Of a stretch of 64,000 bases of DNA, positions 43,718 through 53,055 are shown piece by piece. The position numbers and the translations under genes are program-made. Every line of letters begins with the position of its first letter. The first letter of the stretch is position 1. The stretch comes from Algoriphagus chordae (lineage in GTDB: Bacteria; Bacteroidota; Bacteroidia; Cytophagales; Cyclobacteriaceae), in the NCBI RefSeq assembly GCF_003254055.1, contig NZ_QKZT01000014.1:66570-130569 (forward strand), given 5' to 3'. The notes beneath the pieces were generated by a model. The model searched no databases, was not told where the DNA came from, and saw nothing but the letters and a program-made list of their open reading frames with translations.

Positions 43718-44947
43718 TTGAATCTTACATCTGTTTTCAAAAACATGGGACCTGGCCCAATCATCGCAGCAGCCTTCATTGGTCCTGGGACGGTGACGGT
43801 TTGCACACTTGCTGGTGTCAACTTTGGTTTCTCCTTGCTCTGGGCATTAGCTTTGTCCGTGGTTTCCACCGTGATTCTTCAGGAGATTTCGGGAAGATTG
43901 GGACTGATTACAGGCAAGGATTTGAGCCAACTGATCCGTAGTCAAAAAGGAAATCCAGCATTTCGATATTTTTCGATGGGATTGGTTTTGGTAGCTATTG
44001 GACTGGGAAATGCGGCCTACGAATCGGGAAATATCTCTGGGACTAACTTGGGGTTGCAGGTATTTTGGGAGGCCCCAAGCATCCAACTTTCAGGCATGGA
44101 GATTCAATCAGGCAATCTGATCTTGGGAATTCTAGCCTTCCTACTGCTTTGGCTAGGCAATTATAAGGCCTTGGAGCGAGTACTGTTGGGCTTAGTGATT
44201 TTTATGTCCATCGCCTTTGCAGGTACAGCCATTCTCACCAAGCCTGATTGGTCAGCCGTCTTTGCAGGTTTTATCCCAAGTTGGAACGATGCTAATCTCC
44301 CAACCCTAGTTGCTTTGATCGGAACAACGGTCGTTCCATACAATCTTTTCCTCTATGCTAGCTTAGCCAAAAACCGCTGGTCAAGATCGACAGACATTCC
44401 TTGGATGCGGCGAGATATTGTCATTTCTATAGTCTTAGGAGGAATCGTATCCATGGCAATAGTACTCGTAGGGGCGGCGAATGTCAGCACTGAGATCAAC
44501 AATGCCATTGACGTTTCCAAAGGGCTGGAAGGTGTTTTTGGAAGTTTTGCCAAGTACCTGATGGGATTTGGATTGATGGCGGCAGGCCTTACTTCTAGCA
44601 TCACTGCGCCACTCGCAGCTGGATTGGTCATCTGTGGAATTATGGGATGGAGTCAGGACATACGCTCTAAGCCTATGCGTCTAGCCATGGGGCTCATTGT
44701 ATTGCTTGGATTGATTTTCGCATCCTTGGGGATCAAACCTGTTCAACTGATCACCTTAGCGCAATTGGCCAACGGAATTCTTCTTCCACTGATCTCTGGC
44801 TGGATTATTTGGATTGCTTCACAAAAAGAAATTCTAGGCGACTTCCGCAATAAACCTGGACATACGATCATCGCTGGGATCATCTGGCTGGTGACCTTGG
44901 ACTTGGGCTTGAAAAGTATATTGGCTGTGTTGGGGATTAGTTTCTAG
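43718..44947 (+). CDS. NRAMP-family transporter with non-canonical metal-site motifs
   Basis: A 409-residue multi-pass protein of the NRAMP (SLC11-like) family. The start is the TTG at 43718, chosen because MNLTSVFKNMGPG aligns with typical N-termini; an ATG at 43745 is the alternative. In the place of the TM1 metal motif DPGN it has G22-P-G-T25 (AAFIGPGTVTV). In the place of the TM6 MPHN motif it has V206-P-Y-N209 (TTVVPYNLFLY). The Asp, Asn and Met ligands of Mn/Fe transporters are therefore not at these positions. The protein is intact and hydrophobic throughout, so it is probably functional with a different substrate. Confidence 0.85.
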   Translation: MNLTSVFKNMGPGPIIAAAFIGPGTVTVCTLAGVNFGFSLLWALALSVVSTVILQEISGRLGLITGKDLSQLIRSQKGNPAFRYFSMGLVLVAIGLGNAAYESGNISGTNLGLQVFWEAPSIQLSGMEIQSGNLILGILAFLLLWLGNYKALERVLLGLVIFMSIAFAGTAILTKPDWSAVFAGFIPSWNDANLPTLVALIGTTVVPYNLFLYASLAKNRWSRSTDIPWMRRDIVISIVLGGIVSMAIVLVGAANVSTEINNAIDVSKGLEGVFGSFAKYLMGFGLMAAGLTSSITAPLAAGLVICGIMGWSQDIRSKPMRLAMGLIVLLGLIFASLGIKPVQLITLAQLANGILLPLISGWIIWIASQKEILGDFRNKPGHTIIAGIIWLVTLDLGLKSILAVLGISF

Positions 44948-45052
44948 GTTTTGCTCACAGTGGCACGGCGATAAGGCTTCTGATTTTTCTCCTCTGACAA
45001 TCCCCTTATAACAACTAGTACCTCTTCGTCTTATCTCCGTAAACTTCCAATA

Positions 45053-46177
45053 TCAACCTAACACTTCTTGAATTGCTTTATTGTAAAGTTCCACCTCCTC
45101 AATCGTACCCGTAGAAATCCTACACCAATCATTCAAGGGCTCAAAAGGCCTACCTACAATAAAGCCTTTATCTAGCATGGTCTTGTTCAATTCTTTGATG
45201 TCTCTGCCCGAATGGAAAAAGATAAAATTAGTATGAGAATCTAAATAAGGTAAATTCAAATCGTCAAGCGTCTTGGTCAGCATTGACTTCGCTTCCTTCG
45301 TTTTTTGGAGTGAAAACTGATAGAATTCATCATCCAAAAGAGCAGCTTTACTAGCTTCTATCGCCATAATATTGGTATTGGCAACAACTCGATCTGAAAG
45401 CAGTTTGGCAAGTTCTGGCTTGGCTATCAAATACCCCATTCTGATTCCTGCCAATCCATACACTTTAGAGAAAGTACGGGAAACTACCACATCGTAACCT
45501 TGCTTTACTAATTCCACCATAGATGGGTAATTGGGCTCGGTGATGTAGTCATAATAGGCCTCATCGGAAAAAACAACGGCCTGCTTGCTCACCGTTTTAC
45601 AAAAATCTACAACCTGGTTTGCCGGAAGTAATTTACCCGTAGGGTTATTGGGATTACAGAGAAAAACCATTTTGGTTTTATAGGAAACACGCTTCTCAAT
45701 TTCCTGCAGATCGAAATCCAGATCTTTATTAAGTGGAACCCAATTGACACCCGTCCCCCAAAGTTCGGCGTAGCTCATCATCGAAAGGAAGGTAGGCGAG
45801 CAAGAGATGATTTCCCCACCACCACCGAAGGTAATCCCGGCTATCTTCAAGCCTTCTGTAGAGCCTGCTACCAACACGATGTGATCTTCGGGAACTCCCT
45901 CTTTCTCGGCAATCATTTTCACCAAGTCTGCATTGTAGCCCCAAGGATAACGACAGCCTTTATCAAAGCCATTGACCATTGCCTCTCGCATGGATTCAGA
46001 TGGCCCATAGGGATTTTCATTGGATCCTAAGCGAATGGGACCTTCGATTGGACGAGGGTTAAATTTTCTAATCTCCTCAGCGGAGAGTGTACTGATTATT
46101 CCCGTAGTACCCAAAGCAGCTAATCCAGTTCCTAAGGAAGCTTTTTTTAGCCATGACCTTCTTGAAATTCCTGACAT
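45053..46177 (-). CDS. Tat-exported PLP-dependent aminotransferase, HisC-like
   Basis: A 374-residue fold-type I aminotransferase of the histidinol-phosphate aminotransferase-like branch. The N-terminus has a twin-arginine signal (S5-R-R-S-W-L-K-K, hydrophobic stretch 14-30). Catalytic parts are complete: LGSNENPYGPS near 50, CNPNNPTGK at 174-182, DEAYYDYI near 205, and the PLP lysine K238 in SRTFSKVYGLAGIRMGY. Export through Tat implies a folded holoenzyme acting in the periplasm, unusual for this family. No his genes are nearby, so histidine synthesis is unlikely to be its role. Confidence 0.88.
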   Translation of the reverse strand: MSGISRRSWLKKASLGTGLAALGTTGIISTLSAEEIRKFNPRPIEGPIRLGSNENPYGPSESMREAMVNGFDKGCRYPWGYNADLVKMIAEKEGVPEDHIVLVAGSTEGLKIAGITFGGGGEIISCSPTFLSMMSYAELWGTGVNWVPLNKDLDFDLQEIEKRVSYKTKMVFLCNPNNPTGKLLPANQVVDFCKTVSKQAVVFSDEAYYDYITEPNYPSMVELVKQGYDVVVSRTFSKVYGLAGIRMGYLIAKPELAKLLSDRVVANTNIMAIEASKAALLDDEFYQFSLQKTKEAKSMLTKTLDDLNLPYLDSHTNFIFFHSGRDIKELNKTMLDKGFIVGRPFEPLNDWCRISTGTIEEVELYNKAIQEVLG

Positions 46178-46374
46178 GATTTTACCTTTTATTTGTTAAA
46201 ATACTAATGTTTGACCACAGATGTTAATATATCTTCATTTTTAATGTAATTTTTTGATTAGATCATATTTGGTAAAACTAAACTATTGTAAAATTATCTA
46301 CCATAATTAGGATAAGAATCGAAATATTTAATTAAATTATACCAAAGCGAAATTAACCCTAAACCCTTATATTC

Positions 46375-47166
46375 ATGAAAAAGCTATTACTTTTCTTAGT
46401 CTGTGGGATGCTTTGGGTAAGTAGTCTCAAGGCTCAACAAACGCAGTACATGGTATTCGAATTTGTCAAGGTTGAAAACGATCAACTTTTTGATTATATC
46501 GAGTTTAAAGATTTGATGGAAAAAGTATACAGGCAGGCGCTAAACGATAAGCGAATCAAAGGCTGGGACTTCTGGTCTCTGCAATCTGGAGGCGACCATG
46601 CGGATTTCCAATACATCATGGTTACCTATTACAATGATCCAGTTCAAATGATGAATGGGCTCGATGAGCAATCCATGATAGAGTACACCAAAATCGCCTA
46701 TCCGCACCTGAACAGTATTCAAGTAGGCAAACTATTCCAAGAGTCACTTTCTATGAGAGACATGCCGATGAGGCTATATATGAAGGAAATATCTGAGACC
46801 AATGACAGCTTTCAGATGAAGCCAGGTGTATTAGCATCCTTTGATCTGATGAAGGCCCGAGAAGGTAATTTTGAAGCTTATGAGGAGGCAGAAACACAAA
46901 CATTCAAGCCAATACATCAGCGATTCGTTGATCAAGGATTGATGGGGCATTGGAGCTTATTGAGAACAGCACTACCGCTAGGCTCAGAAGCCAAATCTAC
47001 ACATCTGACCATGAATGTCTACAAGGATTATATGCAGTTTTTCAACGCACAATCCTATGAGGATATGAATCAAACCGAAGCACAGCGAGAAGCTGTCAAT
47101 GAGGGGCTAAACTCTAGAGATCAAAAATGGGTTTACCTAGCAACATTAGAAAACGTAGTTCGATAG
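46375..47166 (+). CDS. Secreted protein with two tandem dimeric alpha/beta-barrel-like repeats
   Basis: A 263-residue exported protein, signal peptide about 1-20. Two similar halves can be seen: residues about 25-115 (FEFVKVENDQLFDYIEFKD...GWDFWSLQSGGDHADFQYI) and about 145-250 (FDLMKAREGNFEAYEEAET...GHWSLLRTALPLGSEAKST). Each suggests a ferredoxin-like alpha+beta unit. A duplicated dimeric alpha-beta barrel (NIPSNAP/EthD-like) is the best structural guess. No known function. Divergent from the Tat aminotransferase gene, with an AT-rich 200-bp spacer between them. Confidence 0.7.
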   Translation: MKKLLLFLVCGMLWVSSLKAQQTQYMVFEFVKVENDQLFDYIEFKDLMEKVYRQALNDKRIKGWDFWSLQSGGDHADFQYIMVTYYNDPVQMMNGLDEQSMIEYTKIAYPHLNSIQVGKLFQESLSMRDMPMRLYMKEISETNDSFQMKPGVLASFDLMKAREGNFEAYEEAETQTFKPIHQRFVDQGLMGHWSLLRTALPLGSEAKSTHLTMNVYKDYMQFFNAQSYEDMNQTEAQREAVNEGLNSRDQKWVYLATLENVVR

Positions 47167-47186
47167 TCCGGTAGTAACATACGTGG

Positions 47187-47214
47187 AGAGGCTTTGAGAG
47201 AAGCCTCTTTTTTT
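47187..47214 (+). terminator. Terminator after the secreted two-repeat protein gene
   Basis: AGAGGCTT (47187-47194) pairs with AAGCCTCT (47201-47208) and is followed by TTTTTTG. It lies 20 bases after the stop codon. Confidence 0.85.
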
Positions 47215-47270
47215 GTTTATACTCTCTGGGAATAAAAATCAATTTTCGATGCTCAGGAAATTATTGAGTT

Positions 47271-48452
47271 TTAAATAACCTCCCGCCGATCATATAACTT
47301 AAAGAGCATCAAGCCGATCGCTGGCCCAATGAAGAGCAGCGCCAAGACCTGATCAATCTGCAACCATTTCAATAGAAACTGAGCAAGCTGAATACTAACA
47401 ATAGATATCGCAAAGCCCATGGAATTAACTAATGTCAGGGCTGTTCCACGATATTCGGCTGGGACACTTTGTGCGACAAGCGTAGAAAACTGAGGTGAAT
47501 CTGCAGTGATCAAAATCCCCCAGACCAATAACAACGCGATCCAGATCCATGTCGGTAAGCCCCCAACAAAGAGTACCAGAACACAGCAAATCCCTGAGCC
47601 TGCCAGTGCAAATTGCGCGACTCCTTTACTACCAATCCGCTCGGCAATACTACCTCCTACTGCACATGAAAGACCTCCTATCGCTATTACTAAAAATGAG
47701 AGCATACTATCCTCGGGAAGAAGGCTCCCCTTTCCTTTCAAAAACACAATCAACATAGGCACAAAAGCCCAAAAGGTGTATAGCTCCCACATGTGACCAA
47801 AGTATCCAGAAGCAGCACTTTTCAGCGCTTTGATCTTGGAAAGCCTAGGCAAAAGGCTTAGGTCAAATTTGGAATTGATTTTATGAAATGGACCATCTGG
47901 AACAAAAAAGCCAACGATCACCCCTCCTAGCAAGGCTAAACCTGAGGTACACCAAAGCACCAGTTTCCATGATAAATTTAAATCCAAGCCCTTTAACAAG
48001 TGCGGAAAAGCTGTACCCAGAACCAGAGCTCCTACCAGAAAACCTAAAGCAGCTCCCAGTCCTTTCTGGAAGTAATCTGCAGCAAGCTTCATTCCCACGG
48101 GGTAAATACCTGCCAAGAAAAACCCTACCATAAATCTACAGGCAAGGACGGTAGCAAGCTGTAGCGGTAGAATTACTGTTAACAGATTGAAACAAGCTGC
48201 CAGAATCGAACTGAAAAAGAAAACATTTGAAGGCGAATAGCGATCAGGAATAGAAAAAATGGCAAAAATTAGGGTGCCTAGAATAAAGCCAAATTGTACC
48301 ACCGAGGTGATACTTGCCATAATCCCTGGAAGTTCCAGGATTTGACTGATTTCAGGGGCTACAGCATTTCCAGCAAACCAAAGCGAAGTACCCAAAAATT
48401 GAGCAATGACGATCAAAATCAGGGCACTTCGAGATGTTAGTTGGGATTTCAA
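47271..48452 (-). CDS. MFS transporter
   Basis: A 393-residue 12-helix major facilitator superfamily protein. It begins SALILIVIAQFLGTSLWFAGNAVAPEIS, typical for CynX/NimT-like or YfcJ-like carriers, and has the charged loop PDRYSP between TM2 and TM3. Substrate not predictable. Its start overlaps the stop of the aldo/keto reductase gene by 4 nt, so it is the last gene of an operon (serine hydrolase, YfcC, aldo/keto reductase, MFS). Confidence 0.88.
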   Translation of the reverse strand: MKSQLTSRSALILIVIAQFLGTSLWFAGNAVAPEISQILELPGIMASITSVVQFGFILGTLIFAIFSIPDRYSPSNVFFFSSILAACFNLLTVILPLQLATVLACRFMVGFFLAGIYPVGMKLAADYFQKGLGAALGFLVGALVLGTAFPHLLKGLDLNLSWKLVLWCTSGLALLGGVIVGFFVPDGPFHKINSKFDLSLLPRLSKIKALKSAASGYFGHMWELYTFWAFVPMLIVFLKGKGSLLPEDSMLSFLVIAIGGLSCAVGGSIAERIGSKGVAQFALAGSGICCVLVLFVGGLPTWIWIALLLVWGILITADSPQFSTLVAQSVPAEYRGTALTLVNSMGFAISIVSIQLAQFLLKWLQIDQVLALLFIGPAIGLMLFKLYDRREVI

Positions 48453-49468
48453 GCGCCTAAGATTCCTCTGATAGTTTTCACTTCCTCAGCACTGAAAACA
48501 GAATTCTTCACCGCAGCGACATTATCATCCAATTGCTCTGGTTTGGAAACTCCCACCAACACAGAAGTGATTCGCTGATCCTTCAACAGCCAAGCTATCG
48601 CCATTTGTGCAAGCGTCTGCCCTCTTCCGATTGCAATGTCATTGAGCTTAGATATCATATTGATCTTTTCCTCAGAAATCTGCTCAGCTTTCAAGTACCT
48701 ACCATCCTTCGCTGCACGTGAATCTGCTGGAATTCCTTTCAGATATTTATCAGTAAGTAGGCCTTGTTCCAATGGAGAAAATGCAATACTTCCCACCCCT
48801 TTCTTTCCTAGCAAATCCATCAAGCCATTCTCAACCCATCGGTCAATCATGGAATAACGCGGCTGATGTATCAAAAGTGGTGTCCCTAAACTTTCCAAAA
48901 TCGCATTAGCCTTGGCCGTCTCTTCCACAGAATATTGAGAAACACCTACATAAAGTGCTTTCCCTTGACGTACTAAAAGGTCTAATGCTCCCATGGTCTC
49001 CTCAAGTGGTGTATCTGGATCTGGTCTGTGATGGTAGAAAATATCTACATAGTCCAAGCCCATTCGTTTCAAGCTTTGGTCACAGCTCGCTACCAAATAT
49101 TTTTTGGAACCATTATTCCCATACGGGCCAGGCCACATATCCCAACCAGCCTTGGAGGAAATAATCAACTCATCTCGTAGATTTGAGAAGTCTTTATTCA
49201 GCATTCTGCCAAAATTCTCTTCAGCAGAACCAAAAGGAGGACCATAATTATTAGCTAAATCAAAGTGACAAATTCCTAAATCAAAGGCTCTACGGAGGAT
49301 AGAACGACCTAGGGTAAAATCTGCATTATGACCGAAATTATGCCAGAGTCCAAGGCTAATTTCTGGTAATATTAATCCGCTATGTCCGCATCTGCGGTAC
49401 TTCATCTGATGATAGCGATCAGCAGCTGGCTGATAAGGCAAAAGTGGAGAGTGATCGTTGATGTCCAT
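48449..49468 (-). CDS. Aldo/keto reductase, YghZ/L-glyceraldehyde-3-phosphate reductase-like
   Basis: A 339-residue NADPH-dependent aldo/keto reductase, start ATG at 49468 (MDINDHSPLLPYQPAADRYH). The catalytic tetrad is visible: Asp and Tyr in FDLANNYGPP, Lys in ISSKAGWDM, His in DIFYHHRPDPD. The YRRCGHSGLILPEISLGLWHNFGH segment is characteristic of the YghZ (AKR14) group, which reduces L-glyceraldehyde 3-phosphate and methylglyoxal in vitro. It lies between two transporter genes in a likely operon. Confidence 0.92.
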   Translation of the reverse strand: MDINDHSPLLPYQPAADRYHQMKYRRCGHSGLILPEISLGLWHNFGHNADFTLGRSILRRAFDLGICHFDLANNYGPPFGSAEENFGRMLNKDFSNLRDELIISSKAGWDMWPGPYGNNGSKKYLVASCDQSLKRMGLDYVDIFYHHRPDPDTPLEETMGALDLLVRQGKALYVGVSQYSVEETAKANAILESLGTPLLIHQPRYSMIDRWVENGLMDLLGKKGVGSIAFSPLEQGLLTDKYLKGIPADSRAAKDGRYLKAEQISEEKINMISKLNDIAIGRGQTLAQMAIAWLLKDQRITSVLVGVSKPEQLDDNVAAVKNSVFSAEEVKTIRGILGA

Positions 49469-49490
49469 TATCTTAGGTTTGAGAGTTCTA

Positions 49491-50825
49491 TTAAACAAAC
49501 CAAATTAGAGCGATTAAAACTGAAATCAAACCTAATCCCATAAGAAGTAACCAACTTTTCCATATGTAACTGATCCAATGATTATACTTGATTCCAGCTG
49601 CAGCCAATACCGCCATCATGCCACCATTTGTCGGAGTAAGTATATCCATCAATCCTGCCGGATACTGATAGGTCAATACGGCGATTTGCCTAGAAACCCC
49701 TAACAGATCCATCAAAGGCACGGCAAGCGGAGTAGTCAAAACTGCATGACCTGAAGTACTTGGCACTGGAATATGAATGATGGCTTGACTCAGATACAAA
49801 CCAACCGCAGCCAGTTGTACAGGCATGTATTGAAGTGGCTCGAAAATCCCCTGAATCATAGGGTCTATTATAGCTGTATCCTGCAAAATCAAATACACAG
49901 AGCGAGCTAACCCAACGATCACACCAGCAAATATCATTTCACTGAAACCTGCTGTATAAGCTCTTGCTGTGCCATTTAAACCCAATTTCCCTATTAGCCC
50001 ACAACTAATTCCTATTACAAAAAATAAAGCACTCATTTCATTATATCCCCAGTCTTGATAAATTATCCCCCAAGCCATAACACCAATCCCACCAAAAGTC
50101 AGAAATAGTATCAATGCATTCTGAATCGAAATCTTCACAGGCTTCATTACAACGGTTTCTGAAATAGCAGTTTTCAGTTTACCATACTTAATATGATAAC
50201 TGCACCAAACCAATATCGCTGCAATCAAAAATACACCCCTAAAAGCAAATCCCTCCTCAAAATCCAATTCTGCTATAGTCTGAGAAAGCAAAGAGCCGAA
50301 TGGATTGAATGGTGAAAAACTGGCACCTACAAGCGCAGAACCCAGAGCTAAGGCCACAATGGACCGTATATCATAATTGATTTTCCTAGCTAAAATTACC
50401 AAAACCGGTGCAAGCGCTATGATTTCCTCCTGCATTGCCATGGTACTTCCACAAAAAGCAAAAACAAAACCGATGAGATAAAGCAGCAAATATTGCCGAC
50501 TTCTAAACTTATATATTAAGGCTTCAATCCCGATATGAAGTGCTCCTGTCTTTTCCACTACATAAAAAGCACCACCAAGCAGCAAAATCAAAACAACGAT
50601 ATCAGCTCCGAGTATAAAACCTTCAGGAATGGCAAGGATTATCTCATAAATACTCGCATTCTGATCTTCTACAGTATGAAAACTTCCAGGAACTATTACT
50701 TCTCGTCCAGTCTCAAGATCCAATACTCTGTCATAACTTCCCGACTGAATAAAATAACTCGACAGGCCAGCCAGCAAAATAAAACCTAAGAGAATAATGA
50801 TGGGATGCGGAAAGGATAGTTTCAT
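49491..50825 (-). CDS. YfcC-family membrane transporter
   Basis: A 444-residue multi-pass membrane protein of the YfcC/DcuC-like family (ion transporter superfamily; relatives are annotated as C4-dicarboxylate or basic amino-acid/peptide carriers). It begins FPHPIIILLGFILLAG with an N-terminal helix. It then has an extracytoplasmic loop (DLETGREVIVPGSFHTVE), FCGSTMAMQEEIIALAPVL near 130, GASFSPFNPFGSLLSQTIA, and IPVPSTSGHAVLTTPLAVPL near 350. These are hallmark hairpin regions. The adjacent serine hydrolase (14 bases upstream) suggests uptake of a peptide- or amino-acid-type product. Confidence 0.88.
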   Translation of the reverse strand: MKLSFPHPIIILLGFILLAGLSSYFIQSGSYDRVLDLETGREVIVPGSFHTVEDQNASIYEIILAIPEGFILGADIVVLILLLGGAFYVVEKTGALHIGIEALIYKFRSRQYLLLYLIGFVFAFCGSTMAMQEEIIALAPVLVILARKINYDIRSIVALALGSALVGASFSPFNPFGSLLSQTIAELDFEEGFAFRGVFLIAAILVWCSYHIKYGKLKTAISETVVMKPVKISIQNALILFLTFGGIGVMAWGIIYQDWGYNEMSALFFVIGISCGLIGKLGLNGTARAYTAGFSEMIFAGVIVGLARSVYLILQDTAIIDPMIQGIFEPLQYMPVQLAAVGLYLSQAIIHIPVPSTSGHAVLTTPLAVPLMDLLGVSRQIAVLTYQYPAGLMDILTPTNGGMMAVLAAAGIKYNHWISYIWKSWLLLMGLGLISVLIALIWFV

Positions 50826-50839
50826 TTAAAAATCACCGT

Positions 50840-51964
50840 TTACTTTGAGATATAGGAAATAATTTGTCTGGCTATTTCAATTCTGAAATCATCCTTATCT
50901 CGGGAATTTGAAAATAGAAAAATACCAGTATCAGCTTCTTTGGAGTAAAACAATAGACTTGCATAACCTGCCTGCCCTCCAAAATGACCAATCCATTCAG
51001 ATCCATTAATTTGAGTTTTCTGGAATCCTACCGGCACCTTAGTGCCCTCAATGCTGAGCCATTCAAGTGCTTGTCTATAAGCTCCTCTCTCAGCTCTCAG
51101 CAAATGGATTAAAGCAGAACTCATATCTTTTGTCGTACTGACCAAACCAGCAGAAGGCGAAGGAAGTGTTGGGAATTTAATCCGTTTTGGGACTATTCTT
51201 TTCCACAAGAAAGTCCTCTGATATCCAGTTATACCTTCTTCAATACTAGGCCATTCTGACACAAATCCGGATCCCTCCATCCCAGAAGGATCTAGCACAG
51301 AATTTTGAAGATGTGTATGAAACTCAAGGTTCTCAGACCGGCTGAGCAAAAAGCCCAATAAATCATAGTTGGAATCCGCGTAATTGTAGCTCGTTGAATC
51401 ACTGTGATAAGTAGCCGTATTTTCTAAAAAGGCTGTTCCCCATTCATCCAAACTTTGAGATCTCGAAGAGAAAGAAAAAATCATTTCTGAGAAAGTCTTA
51501 TCACGTAGGCCAGATTGATGTGATAAAAGGTCTTGAAAGCGGACCTTGGCCAAAGAAGTTGAATTAATCTTCTCCCCTAATCCAAGTGCGGAAACAGGGT
51601 CATTTACCTGAATTCCTTTAGCCTGTAAAGCTTCTGCCAGCCCAATAGCAGTGAACAGTTTAGAAACCGAGGCAACAATAATTTCACTTTCTACAGTGAG
51701 CGAATCCTTAGTTTCTAGATTACTATAACCAAAAGCATTCAAATAGTAGAGCTTGTCATTCCTTACAATCGCGACAGATATACCAGGTAACAGGTAGTTT
51801 GACATGGCATGAGTTACTATCGAATCAATGCCTTCGGCTTCCGAGGTCACCTCAGTAGTGGGAATAATGCGAACCTTAGGAAAACTATACCACCATTCCC
51901 AAGCAATAAATAGCGCAACCCAGAAAACCAAAACAGCCGATATGATTTTGATTTTCTTGTTCAT
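50840..51964 (-). CDS. Membrane-anchored serine hydrolase, class C beta-lactamase-like
   Basis: A 374-residue hydrolase with one N-terminal membrane helix (about 7-25), with no obvious signal-peptidase site, so it is probably anchored in the inner membrane facing the periplasm. SxxK is S99-V-S-K102. The second box is Y195-A-D197, with Asp where Asn is usual (YxN). The third box is H327-F-G-G. It is the third protein of this family in the window and the first gene of the YfcC/aldo-keto reductase/MFS operon. The Y-A-D variant occurs in other members and need not abolish activity. Confidence 0.87.
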   Translation of the reverse strand: MNKKIKIISAVLVFWVALFIAWEWWYSFPKVRIIPTTEVTSEAEGIDSIVTHAMSNYLLPGISVAIVRNDKLYYLNAFGYSNLETKDSLTVESEIIVASVSKLFTAIGLAEALQAKGIQVNDPVSALGLGEKINSTSLAKVRFQDLLSHQSGLRDKTFSEMIFSFSSRSQSLDEWGTAFLENTATYHSDSTSYNYADSNYDLLGFLLSRSENLEFHTHLQNSVLDPSGMEGSGFVSEWPSIEEGITGYQRTFLWKRIVPKRIKFPTLPSPSAGLVSTTKDMSSALIHLLRAERGAYRQALEWLSIEGTKVPVGFQKTQINGSEWIGHFGGQAGYASLLFYSKEADTGIFLFSNSRDKDDFRIEIARQIISYISK

Positions 51965-52067
51965 AATAGAAACAACTTTTAGTCAAAGAGAACTTGGTAT
52001 TTACTTTCAACCCATCCTGAAAAGGAAAGTTGATCATCAAGAAATAGAACAGTCCTAGACTATGCTA

Positions 52068-53000
52068 TTATTTATCCAGATGTGAGAAATCACAATCCAG
52101 ATTTTTGCGATCCCATTTCCCAGATTTGGCAGCGGCTTCATAGCTACTTTGCAAAAAGCTTAAAAGCGTTTCGCTTGGAGCAGAAGACTTTCGTACCTCT
52201 TCGTAGCTCAGCATAAACTCGCCCATGTCTTTATTCCAGTAAGCTTTTTCAGGAGAAATTTTTGCCTTTTGAAAATCCGGATAATTTGGATAGCAATAGG
52301 TATAAAATATCGGAGTTTTGAAATCCTCAGATCCTGGCCAAAAACCCACGCTAAACACCTCATGAGAGTAGGCTTCCTGCATTACAGCCATGGGAATATT
52401 GGGAACTTGTCCTGTGAATTCTGGAGCTTTCTTCCCTGAAAATCGTGTATATGCCAGATCAAAAGAACCCCAAAAAAAGTGAATTGGGCTGCTTTTACCC
52501 GTAAACTTCGTTTTGAAAACAGAAAACACATTCTGAACCTGAACCAATGCCTTCCATAAGCTTTGGGCAGCATTTGCCTGGTACATTATGCGTTTTTTAT
52601 TCTTTGGAAAAGGAATAGGATTGGGTATTTCATTAGGAGTTTCATGAATTTTGACTTCAATTCCTAAAAACCTAAGTTTTTCCATCAACTGCTCATAGAA
52701 ACTAGCAACAGTTTGCCCTCCCAGTGCAAATCGATCTCGGGTTCCATTGCTAGTTTTTATTCTTAGTTCGTGATGTATAAAATCAAATTTGATTTCAAAC
52801 ACACCATTTTCATAGGGAATCAAACCGGTAGTCAGACCTTGCACATCTACGTACAGCGAAACATGCCAGGAGTGGTTTTGCCAGAGCGATTTCTTAAGTC
52901 GCACCTTGCCTACAATCTGAGTCCATTGGTGCAAGAGATAAATGGTGTCTTTATTCTCTTCAAATTGAAATACTGGCCAAGAATTCTTTTTGGGTGCCAT
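52068..53000 (-). CDS. DUF5996 family protein
   Basis: A 310-residue cytoplasmic protein, start ATG at 53000 (MAPKKNSWPVFQFEENKDT). The sequence follows the DUF5996 family: TIYLLHQWTQIVGKVRL and WHVSLYVDVQGLTTG near the N-terminus, central SSPIHFFWGSFDLAYTRFSG, then SVGFWPGS and IFYTYCYPNYPDF. Function unknown. It lies downstream of a sirtuin gene on the same strand, 55 bases away. Confidence 0.87.
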   Translation of the reverse strand: MAPKKNSWPVFQFEENKDTIYLLHQWTQIVGKVRLKKSLWQNHSWHVSLYVDVQGLTTGLIPYENGVFEIKFDFIHHELRIKTSNGTRDRFALGGQTVASFYEQLMEKLRFLGIEVKIHETPNEIPNPIPFPKNKKRIMYQANAAQSLWKALVQVQNVFSVFKTKFTGKSSPIHFFWGSFDLAYTRFSGKKAPEFTGQVPNIPMAVMQEAYSHEVFSVGFWPGSEDFKTPIFYTYCYPNYPDFQKAKISPEKAYWNKDMGEFMLSYEEVRKSSAPSETLLSFLQSSYEAAAKSGKWDRKNLDCDFSHLDK

Positions 53001-53055
53001 AAATAAAAGTTTAGACTTCAATTTATAGGTTTTCCGTCCTGAACAAAAATTAAAT

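Noticed and set aside
50840..51964. Loss of activity of the third serine hydrolase because of Y-A-D in place of Y-x-N
   Set aside because: The nucleophile SxxK and HFGG boxes are intact and Y-A-D-like variants are known in the family, so inactivation is not supported.
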